In this document: positions 14,257 to 19,821 of the stretch, in pieces
Numbering within the stretch: the first letter of the stretch is position 1
How the letters are laid out: the number at the start of each line of letters is the position of its first letter
Assembly (NCBI GenBank): GCA_035289905.1
Contig: DATDVT010000022.1
Location: 1-19,821, forward strand
DNA length: 19,821 nucleotides
Source: DATDVT01 sp035289905
GTDB taxonomy: Archaea > Nanobdellota > Nanobdellia > SCGC-AAA011-G17 > GW2011-AR18
Direction: 5' to 3'
The notes under the pieces: model-generated
Database searches by the model: none
What the model was told of the DNA's origin: nothing
Seen by the model: the letters and a program-made list of their open reading frames with translations, nothing else
Position numbers and translations under genes: made by a program

Positions 14257-14278
14257 TTATCTAGAAAATATTTACAAA

Positions 14279-16843
14279 ATGATTACATATAAAACTAAAC
14301 CAGATACAGAAGAAGAGATTAAAGAATTATTAATTCCAGAAATTAAGGAATGGTTCTTTAAAAAATTTAAAAATTTTTCAGAACCACAATTATATGGTTT
14401 ATTAGAAGTTCATAATAGAAGCAATATCTTGCTATCTGCACCCACTGGTACTGGCAAAACTTTGACAATGATGCTTTCTATTCTAAATGAATTAATAGAC
14501 TGCTCAAAGAAAAGGATTCTTGAAGATAGGGTGTATTGTGTTTATATTTCTCCATTAAAGGCATTATCAAGAGATATTCAGAAAAACTTATTAGAACCTT
14601 TAAAAGAAATTGAAGAGATAACAAAAAGGGAGTTTGGGATTAGGATTTCAATTAGGACAGGAGATTCTACTCAAGCAGAAAAAGTTAATATGCTGAAACA
14701 TCCCCCCCATATTTTAATTACTACTCCTGAATCTTTAGCTTTGATGTTAACTTCATATAAGTTTAGAGATCACTTAAAGAAAGTTGATTGGTGTTGCATC
14801 GATGAAACACATGCTTTAGCAGAGAATAAAAGAGGGACTCATTTAGTTTTAAGCTTAGAAAGATTACAATATATTTCTCCTGGATTGTGTAGAATTGGTG
14901 CCTCAGCTACAATTAGTCCACTTTTAGAGGTGGCTAAGTTTTTAGTTGGATCTGAAAGAGATTGTAAGATAATTGATATCCAATATTTAAAAAAATTTGA
15001 TTTAGAGGTAACTTCTCCTGTCAAAGATTTGGTTAATACTACTTATCAAGAGATTTCTGATAAAATGTATGGATTGCTTCATAAATTAATTCAAGAACAT
15101 AAAACTACTTTAATCTTTACAAACACAAGAGCAGGAACTGAAAGTGTTGTTCATAATCTAAAAGAAAAATTTCCTCAGTTTTATAATGAAGAAAATATTG
15201 GAACACACCATGGTTCATTATCTAAAGAACTAAGATTTAACACAGAAGATAGATTAAAACAAGGTAAAACCTTGGTTTGTGTCAGCTCAACATCATTAGA
15301 ATTGGGTTTAGATATTGGTTATATTGATCTAGTAATTTGTATTGGTTCTCCAAAATCTGTTGCTAGGGCTTTGCAACGACTAGGGAGATCAAACCATCAA
15401 GTTGAAGGAGTTACTAAAGGTAAAATAATTGTTACAGATAGAGACGATCTAGTTGAATGTGGTTGTTTATTAAAAGATGCATTAGAGAAAAAAATAGATA
15501 GGATCCATATTCCTAGAAATTGTTTAGATGTTTTGGCTCAACAAATAATTGGAATGTGTTTAGAACAAGTTTGGGATGAAAGAGAATTATTTAAAATATT
15601 GAAACAATCATATTCTTATCAAGATTTAACTTATAAGGATTATGAAGATATTTTAAAATATTTAAATGGAGAATATTTATCATTAGAAGAAAGAAATGTT
15701 TATGGCAAGATTTGGAGAAATGAGGGTTCATTAGGAAAAAAGGGAAGATTAGCTAGAGTAATTTATATGACTAATATAGGAACTATTCCTGATCAAACTG
15801 GAATAATTGTTAAATTAGGAAGTCTTGTGATTGGAACTATTGATGAGGCTTTTTTGGAAAAATTAAAGATGGGAGATGTATTTGTTTTAGGTGGAAGTAC
15901 ATATGAATTTAGAAGTGCAAGAGGAATGACTGTAAATGTTAGAAGTGCTGCAGGTAGGTTGCCAACTGTTCCTAGGTGGTTCTCAGATAATTTACCTTTA
16001 TCATTTGATTTAGCTATGCAAATACAAACCTTTAGAAAATTAATGGAAGAGAAAATGAGCTTATCTAAAAAAGAGGTTTTAGACTTTATTAATTCATATC
16101 TTTACGTTGATGAAATTGCTGCTGAAGCAATTTATAATTATTTTAGAGTTCAATATGATTATTTAACTATACCTCATAAAACTAAAATTGTTATTGAGAA
16201 TTATATTGATGAAAGGGGTAAATTATATGTTATTTTTCATACTTTATTTGGAAGAAGAGTAAATGATTGTTTATCTAGAGCAATTGCATTTATAGTTGCC
16301 AGAACCCAAAATAGGGATATTGAAGTGGGAATTTCAGATAATGGATTTTATTTGTCATCTATAAAAAAAATTAATGGTTTAAGTGCCTTGAAACAACTAA
16401 AATCTAAAGAATTAAAAGATATTCTAAGATTAGCTATTGATAAATCTGAAGTTTTAAAAAGAAGATTTAGACATTGCGCTGGAAGAAGCTTAATGATTTT
16501 AAGATCATATAAAGGGAATGTTAAAACTGTTGGAAGGCAGCAGGTAAGTTCAATGATTCTTTTATCTGCAGTTAGAAGTATTTCTGAGGATTTTCCAATT
16601 TTAAAAGAAGCACGTAGAGAAATATTTGAAGATTTAATGGATTTAGCAAATGCTATTGATATTGTTAAATTAATTGAGAATGAAAAGATTAAAGTTAAAG
16701 AAATAAATACTTTAATTCCTTCTCCCTTTGGCATTCATTTGGTATTGCAAGGATATTCTGATATTTTAAAGATTGAAGAAAGACATGAATTTTTGAAAAG
16801 AATGCATGAATATGTTCAATTGAAGATTAGTATGAAAAAATAA
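14279..16843 (+). CDS. lhr: Lhr-type ATP-dependent superfamily 2 helicase
   Basis: 854-residue helicase of the archaeal Lhr group, linked in studied archaea to DNA repair and RNA/DNA hybrid handling. RecA domain 1: SAPTGTGKT (53-61, K60), YISPLKAL, TTPES, DETH box (175-178) and SAT (about 208). RecA domain 2: IFTNTRAGTE, THHGSLS, SSTSLELGLDIG and QRLGRSNHQ (about 366). Then a winged helix and the Lhr beta-bundle, with GGSTYEFRSARGMTVNV...LPTVPRWFSDNLPLS. The tail keeps HCAGRSLMILRSYKG, VGRQQ and the late SPFGIHLV. The length is normal for the core without the bacterial extension. It is leaderless by TATA position and is followed by a hairpin plus T-run (16872-16923). Confidence 0.92.
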   Translation: MITYKTKPDTEEEIKELLIPEIKEWFFKKFKNFSEPQLYGLLEVHNRSNILLSAPTGTGKTLTMMLSILNELIDCSKKRILEDRVYCVYISPLKALSRDIQKNLLEPLKEIEEITKREFGIRISIRTGDSTQAEKVNMLKHPPHILITTPESLALMLTSYKFRDHLKKVDWCCIDETHALAENKRGTHLVLSLERLQYISPGLCRIGASATISPLLEVAKFLVGSERDCKIIDIQYLKKFDLEVTSPVKDLVNTTYQEISDKMYGLLHKLIQEHKTTLIFTNTRAGTESVVHNLKEKFPQFYNEENIGTHHGSLSKELRFNTEDRLKQGKTLVCVSSTSLELGLDIGYIDLVICIGSPKSVARALQRLGRSNHQVEGVTKGKIIVTDRDDLVECGCLLKDALEKKIDRIHIPRNCLDVLAQQIIGMCLEQVWDERELFKILKQSYSYQDLTYKDYEDILKYLNGEYLSLEERNVYGKIWRNEGSLGKKGRLARVIYMTNIGTIPDQTGIIVKLGSLVIGTIDEAFLEKLKMGDVFVLGGSTYEFRSARGMTVNVRSAAGRLPTVPRWFSDNLPLSFDLAMQIQTFRKLMEEKMSLSKKEVLDFINSYLYVDEIAAEAIYNYFRVQYDYLTIPHKTKIVIENYIDERGKLYVIFHTLFGRRVNDCLSRAIAFIVARTQNRDIEVGISDNGFYLSSIKKINGLSALKQLKSKELKDILRLAIDKSEVLKRRFRHCAGRSLMILRSYKGNVKTVGRQQVSSMILLSAVRSISEDFPILKEARREIFEDLMDLANAIDIVKLIENEKIKVKEINTLIPSPFGIHLVLQGYSDILKIEERHEFLKRMHEYVQLKISMKK

Positions 16844-16871
16844 TTAAGTTATTCTTTCAAACTCTTTTTCT

Positions 16872-16923
16872 AATCTTAAGGTTTATTCATTTAAATCAGA
16901 ATAAACTAAGATTGATCTTTTTT
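16872..16923 (+). terminator. Hairpin plus T-run after the Lhr-type helicase gene
   Basis: AATCTTA (16872-16878) pairs with TAAGATT (16907-16913), and GTTTATTC (16881-16888) pairs perfectly with GAATAAAC (16899-16906). An AG bulge and a 10-nt loop complete the structure. Six T follow at 16918-16923. It lies 28 nt after the helicase stop and in front of the convergent tyrS, where a terminator would be useful. Confidence 0.5.
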
Positions 16924-17010
16924 AAAATTCTATTCAATCTTATAAAACAATCTCTTATTTTTAATGAGGTAAACATAAATCATTTAGAAAGATTATCATT
17001 AAAAAAAGTA

Positions 17011-18099
17011 TTACATTATGAAGGAATCGACCTTTTCTTTTAATTCTTTTGCTTTTTTATTTCTTTCAAAATAAGCTCTTACTGGCTTTATTAAAATATC
17101 TATTTCTTTTGCTGTAGCATTTTTTAGGTCCATTGGGTGTAATTGTTTATTTGCATAAACTTCAATTAAATCTTCATAATTCTTAAAAGATAAATCTCCT
17201 CCAAATTTTTGAGATCTTTCTATTTTAAATTCTTTTTTTTGTTGAAATATAATATATTTACAATATTCTAGTATTGGATTATCTTTCTCTTGTGCTTCTG
17301 GACAATATGCTTTTTTTATCTTTCTTTCAATTGCTTCTTTTGAATCTGTCATAAAAATAGCTGAAGTAGGTTTTGATTTAGACATTTTTAAGTCTATAGC
17401 TTTATCTATTGTATCATTTGTTTGAGAATTTGGTTGATCTAGACCTAAAAGCATATGATGATGTACTGCAACAGGAGAATAAAAACCAATTTTTGGTCCT
17501 ATTTCCTTAGCTAACATATTTACCTTTCTTTGATCCATACCTAATTGAACAATATCTACTTCTAAATGAAATATATCAGCACATTGCATACAAGGATAAA
17601 GAATTTGTGATGCCTGTAATGCATCTGATTCTTTTCTTCCCATAATTTGTGAACAACGAATTATTCTTTGTAATGTGGTATGGCGAGCAACAGTCATTAC
17701 TTTTTTCCAATAATTTGGATCTTTTATATAATTTGATACCCAAATAAATTCTATTTTTTCTGTATCCATTCCACACGCTTTCCAAACTTCAATTAAATAT
17801 TTTCCTGTAATTTGTATTTTTTCTAAATTTCCTCCTAGTTTATTATTTGCCCAGGCATGCCAATCAGCAACTAGTATTTTAAATTTACAACCAGCTTTTA
17901 GCATCTTATTAATATTAATTGAACGCATAATACCTTGGGCAATATGAATATTTCCAGAAGGTTCAAAACCATCATAAGCAATAGGATTCTTTTTTACTTC
18001 TAATAATGATTTTAGATCATCTAAAGTTATAATTTCCTCTCCAACTTCTCTTATTAGATTTATCCTCTCTTGAATATTCATCGCTAAATAATTCCCCAT
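17011..18099 (-). CDS. tyrS: Tyrosyl-tRNA synthetase
   Basis: Class I synthetase that charges tRNA-Tyr. Catalytic motifs in the 362-residue reading: GFEPSGNIHIAQG (44-56, HIGH-like), YPCMQCADIFHLEVDIVQLGMDQRK (tyrosine-binding Y, Q, D and Q residues; TyrRS rather than TrpRS) and KMSKS (238-242). It has the compact archaeal/eukaryotic form without the bacterial S4 domain. Archaeal relatives usually begin close to residue 7 here (MNIQERINL), so the true start may be 18081 instead of 18099. Supporting that, a hydrophobic micro-ORF ends with TAG at 18084, only 2 nt before that ATG. No strong TATA decides the matter. It converges with the Lhr-type helicase gene. Confidence 0.94.
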   Translation of the reverse strand: MGNYLAMNIQERINLIREVGEEIITLDDLKSLLEVKKNPIAYDGFEPSGNIHIAQGIMRSININKMLKAGCKFKILVADWHAWANNKLGGNLEKIQITGKYLIEVWKACGMDTEKIEFIWVSNYIKDPNYWKKVMTVARHTTLQRIIRCSQIMGRKESDALQASQILYPCMQCADIFHLEVDIVQLGMDQRKVNMLAKEIGPKIGFYSPVAVHHHMLLGLDQPNSQTNDTIDKAIDLKMSKSKPTSAIFMTDSKEAIERKIKKAYCPEAQEKDNPILEYCKYIIFQQKKEFKIERSQKFGGDLSFKNYEDLIEVYANKQLHPMDLKNATAKEIDILIKPVRAYFERNKKAKELKEKVDSFIM

Positions 18100-18161
18100 T
18101 TTTTAAAAAAAAAGAATAACAACATAAAAATTACAATAATTAACATTTTATATTTTCGCAT
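18084..18161 (-). CDS. Possible micro-protein C, single membrane segment
   Basis: This is a 25-residue frame: basic MRKYK start, a continuous hydrophobic run (LIIVIFMLLFFFF), then KKWGII. Basic residues flank a membrane-length core. A weak purine-rich site (AAAGGA) lies a few nt before the ATG. The TAG stop is 2 nt before the alternative tyrS start at 18081. Stretches of T or A code for hydrophobic residues by chance in AT-rich DNA, so it is only a candidate. Confidence 0.25.
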   Translation of the reverse strand: MRKYKMLIIVIFMLLFFFFKKWGII

Positions 18162-18185
18162 TTTTAATCCTTTCTTTTATTTCTT

Positions 18186-18263
18186 TTATATCTTTTTAAT
18201 ATTTTCTATTTCTACAATTAAACTTTGAGCACATAAAATTATTATTAAGACCATGATTATCAT
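18186..18263 (-). CDS. Possible micro-protein B, hydrophobic
   Basis: This is a 25-residue frame: MIIMVLIIILCAQSLIV followed by a charged EIENIKKI tail. It lies in the same frame as micro-ORF C, 24 nt upstream of it. No Shine-Dalgarno sequence or clear TATA is seen. It could be part of a decayed membrane-protein gene or a chance frame. Confidence 0.18.
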   Translation of the reverse strand: MIIMVLIIILCAQSLIVEIENIKKI

Positions 18264-18301
18264 CAAAATAAGTTTACTGAAGGGTATTTTAGATTAATAC
18301 T

Positions 18302-18382
18302 TTAAGTAATATTTCCTAAAATCCAAGCATTTAGAACTCCAATGATTATATGTATCAGAAAATTATCTTTCCATTTTTTCAT
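18302..18382 (-). CDS. Possible micro-protein A, single membrane segment
   Basis: This is a 26-residue frame beginning MKKWKDNFLIH and then IIIGVLNAWILGNIT. The basic start, Trp/Gly/Asn pattern and ordinary codon use look more protein-like than micro-ORFs B and C. A TATA-like TTTAAAATA (18394-18402, minus strand) is closer to the ATG than usual (about 16 nt), which weakens the case. It is the first of three such frames before tyrS. Confidence 0.28.
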   Translation of the reverse strand: MKKWKDNFLIHIIIGVLNAWILGNIT

Positions 18383-18419
18383 TAAAATTTAACTATTTTA
18401 AACTTATTTGCCTTTGAGT

Positions 18420-18430
18420 TATATTTAAAA
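18420..18430 (+). promoter_or_regulatory. TATA box of the ZPR1 gene
   Basis: TATATTTAAAA region, centred about 28 nt before the ATG at 18453. It predicts a leaderless or nearly leaderless mRNA. It lies back-to-back with the micro-ORF string on the other strand. Confidence 0.5.
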
Positions 18431-18452
18431 ACTTTTCTTGATTTGATTTTAT

Positions 18453-18980
18453 ATGGAAAAAATAAATGGTGAGTTATGTCCTTTATGCCAACAAAAGACA
18501 CTAATTTTAACTGAAGAAGAAATTGAGATTCCTCATTTTGGAAAAGCATTTGTTTTTGGGATGCATTGTGAGAATTCTGAATGTGATTATAAAATAAGTG
18601 ATTTAGAATTTGAAGAGCAAAGAGATCCTTGTAAATGTGAATTTGAAATAAGCACTAAAAAGGATTTTGATGTTAGATTTGTTAAGGGTGGAAGTGCGGT
18701 TGTTAAGATTCCTGCTTTAAAAATAACAATTGAGCCTGGTGTTGCTTCTGAGGGTTATGTAACGAATATTGAAGGGTTTATTAAAAGAATTAAAAAAATA
18801 TTGGAAGATCAAAGAGATACTGCTGAGGATGATGATGCTAGGAAGAAGGCTAAGAATTTATTGAAAAAAATATGGAAGGTTGAATGTGGAGATGAAAAGT
18901 TGAAAATAACAGTTGAAGATCCTACTGGAAATTCTGCAATTATTTCTGAAAAAACAGTAATTAGTAAATTAAGGAAATAA
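18453..18980 (+). CDS. ZPR1-type zinc-finger protein
   Basis: This 175-residue protein consists of a single ZPR1 module: a C4 zinc finger (C9, C12, C39, C44) followed by the jelly-roll-like beta domain. Family hallmarks are the IPHFGKAFVFGMHCENSEC strand and turn, DFDVRFVKGGSAVVKIPALKITIEPGVASEGYVTNIEGFIKRI, and the helical hairpin after it. In eukaryotes ZPR1 binds or helps fold eEF1A. The archaeal role is unproved. The second finger pair is spaced C-x4-C rather than the usual C-x2-C. It is leaderless by TATA position. The last base of its stop codon is the first base of a 44-bp repeat that also occurs 735 nt downstream. Confidence 0.88.
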   Translation: MEKINGELCPLCQQKTLILTEEEIEIPHFGKAFVFGMHCENSECDYKISDLEFEEQRDPCKCEFEISTKKDFDVRFVKGGSAVVKIPALKITIEPGVASEGYVTNIEGFIKRIKKILEDQRDTAEDDDARKKAKNLLKKIWKVECGDEKLKITVEDPTGNSAIISEKTVISKLRK

Positions 18981-19023
18981 TTAACTTTTTATAAACTTTT
19001 ATTTTAATAATTTTATGAAAAGA
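18980..19023 (+). repeat. 44-bp direct repeat, copy 1 (promoter plus first codons)
   Basis: Base-for-base identical to 19715-19758. It contains a TATA box TTTATAAA (18988-18995) centred 23-24 nt before the ATG at 19015, and ends inside ATGAAAAGA, the first three codons (Met-Lys-Arg) of the broken nuclease gene. It begins on the last base of the ZPR1 stop codon. Confidence 0.9.
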
Positions 19024-19383
19024 GCGTATGAAGATAAGTTTCATTCAGCTTTATTATTTGCTAATTTTGAAAAAGTGAATAGTAGATATATTTTATATAA
19101 TAAATTCTAAAATAAAGAATGTGAAATAGATCATGTGGCTTGTAGAAATAAAATAATTTTTATCTTTGAAGGGAAAAGAACAAATATTAAGGGAGTTGAA
19201 AAACAATTAATAAAAATTGCTGGATTAATATTAAATCAAAAGGAATTATTAGAAAAGAACATTATTTTTGGAATTTTTAATTCAATTAGACTATTTGCAT
19301 ATTCTTGGAAATGGCAAACTTTAGTTGAATACAATTTAAAAGGTAAAATCATACAAACTTTGAAATATGAAAATAATAAATAA
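19015..19383 (+). pseudogene. PD-(D/E)XK-like nuclease gene broken by an in-frame TAA
   Basis: Read from the ATG at 19015, one frame runs 122 codons but has a single TAA at codon 32 (19108-19110). Before it is MKRAYEDKFHSALLFANFEK... and after it NKECEIDHVACRNKIIFIFEGKRT. The second part has the E-x-D (D39) ... E-x-K (E52, K54) pattern of PD-(D/E)XK or NERD-type nucleases, with the expected beta strands. Restarting at the GTG at 19135 would lose D39, so a catalytic protein would need readthrough or a repaired codon. One base change (such as TAA from AAA, GAA or CAA) explains the break. A perfect copy of the promoter lies in the repeat upstream. It could be a true pseudogene, an assembly error or a recoded gene. 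Family assignment is from motif only. Confidence 0.6.
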
Positions 19384-19405
19384 TTAATTGAATTTTTATG
19401 AAATC

Positions 19406-19413
19406 TTTAAATA
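19406..19413 (+). promoter_or_regulatory. TATA box of the 92-residue gene
   Basis: TTTAAATA, centred 23-24 nt before the first ATG (19433) and 26-27 nt before the second (19436). The spacing slightly favours the second ATG as the leaderless start. Confidence 0.45.
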
Positions 19414-19432
19414 AGTCATTATTTATTAGATA

Positions 19433-19711
19433 ATGATGGAACAGAGGATTTTAAATGGTTATAAAATGGAACAATTGGAGGAAATAGCAAAAAAATTAGA
19501 TATACTTTTTAAGGATCATGAACAAAAAGGATTGGTTATAGCTATTGATATGCCTCATTCTGATTTGGTTTCTGTAAGTTTTTTTAAAAGACAAGAAATT
19601 TGCGGGTATGTCTATGGTAGACAAAATAAAATTCCTGTTGGTGAACTTTATTATCAAAAAGACATTTATGGCTTATTAAAAAGAACATTAGCTGACTTAG
19701 TTAATTTTTGA
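19433..19711 (+). CDS. Small cytoplasmic protein of unknown family
   Basis: This 92-residue protein has no signal peptide, no membrane segment and no recognised motif. The first half (about 10-35) is a charged helix (GYKMEQLEEIAKKLDILFKD). The second half alternates hydrophobic and charged residues, as a small alpha/beta domain would (GLVIAIDMPHSDLVSVSFF...GYVYGR), and it ends in a helix (YGLLKRTLADLVNF). It could start at either of two adjacent ATG codons. It lies between the broken nuclease gene and the second 44-bp repeat, so it belongs to the repeat-bounded unit. Partnership with the nuclease, for example as a control or immunity protein, is only a guess from position. Confidence 0.6.
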   Translation: MMEQRILNGYKMEQLEEIAKKLDILFKDHEQKGLVIAIDMPHSDLVSVSFFKRQEICGYVYGRQNKIPVGELYYQKDIYGLLKRTLADLVNF

Positions 19712-19714
19712 AAC

Positions 19715-19758
19715 ATTAACTTTTTATAAACTTTTATTTTAATAATTTTATGAAAAGA
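19715..19758 (+). repeat. 44-bp direct repeat, copy 2 (promoter plus first codons)
   Basis: Identical to 18980-19023 over all 44 bases. The sequences diverge outside on both sides. It supplies the TATA box and first three codons (Met-Lys-Arg) of the gene starting at 19750. Confidence 0.9.
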
Positions 19759-19821
19759 TTATTTATTCCTGTAAAATCAAATATTAAAGTAAAATTACCT
19801 AAAGAATTAGAAGATAAAAAA
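19750..19821 (+). CDS. Start of a gene cut by the window edge, possibly Dph2-like
   Basis: Only 24 codons are visible, starting MKRLFIPVKSNIKVKLPK. The LFIPxKxxxxVxLP pattern resembles the N-terminus of some small-genome archaeal diphthamide synthase (Dph2) proteins, but 24 residues are too few to be sure. The promoter and first three codons are the 44-bp repeat copy 2, and the mRNA should be leaderless. If Dph2, it would begin the modification of a histidine on elongation factor 2. Confidence 0.35.
   Translation, partial: MKRLFIPVKSNIKVKLPKELEDKK

Noticed and set aside
16348..16734. 128-codon minus-strand frame inside the Lhr-type helicase gene
   Set aside because: It overlaps conserved Lhr C-terminal motifs in the other strand and resembles nothing known.
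1..19821. tRNA genes, rRNA genes, CRISPR arrays and transposase genes
   Set aside because: None seen: no tRNA cloverleaf motifs, no regularly spaced repeats with unique spacers, and no transposase or integrase motifs in any frame read. A formal tRNA or CRISPR scan could still find something missed by eye.

Overview
The window looks like a gene-dense, AT-rich chromosome segment from an archaeon. The archaeal markers are Rpo7 and Spt4, ribosomal proteins S24e and S27ae, the aIF2 gamma GTPase, archaeal-type TyrRS, a ZPR1 zinc-finger protein and an Lhr-type helicase. Combined with a bacterial-type gyrase operon, a salvage thymidine kinase, many small genes and few long gaps, this suggests a DPANN lineage (Woesearchaeota/Pacearchaeota-like). 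The lineage is an inference from gene content and protein style, not from a phylogeny.

Layout, left to right. 1-337 has no supported gene but holds a degenerate direct repeat and a promoter. 338-3239 encodes a coiled-coil protein with an 11-residue tandem repeat and a large LamG-type surface protein with about 42 N-glycosylation sequons. 3288-3369 looks like an independent small RNA gene: a TATA box, then a 15-bp hairpin closed by cUUCGg, then six T. Thymidine kinase (3411-4223) runs tail-to-tail into a minus-strand transcription/translation cluster: rpo7, spt4, rps24e and rps27ae, each overlapping the next. Upstream of rpo7 lie a PIN-domain nuclease and a family 2 glycosyltransferase. gyrB and gyrA (6989-11354) overlap by 8 nt and converge on the aIF2 gamma gene. 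That gene and a DUF192 gene diverge from a single palindromic TATA box.

12967-14057 pairs a Cys-rich two-pass membrane protein with a DsbA-like lipoprotein, which is a plausible disulfide module. Next come an Lhr-type helicase and, convergent with it, tyrosyl-tRNA synthetase. Upstream of tyrS are three hydrophobic micro-ORFs of 25-26 codons. The right end has a ZPR1 protein and then a 735-bp unit bounded by perfect 44-bp direct repeats. Each repeat carries a complete promoter plus the first three codons of the gene behind it. Inside the unit are a PD-(D/E)XK-like nuclease gene broken by one in-frame TAA and an unrecognised 92-residue gene. The second repeat starts a gene cut by the window edge, possibly Dph2-like.

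Most genes have a TATA-like octamer centred 23-31 bp upstream of the start codon, so most mRNAs are probably leaderless or nearly so. Two genes (at 338 and 12646) instead have longer leaders with Shine-Dalgarno sequences. The observations most worth following up are the 44-bp promoter-duplicating repeats around the broken nuclease, the hairpin RNA at 3317-3369 with its 16S-tail-like 5' end, and the micro-ORF string before tyrS.
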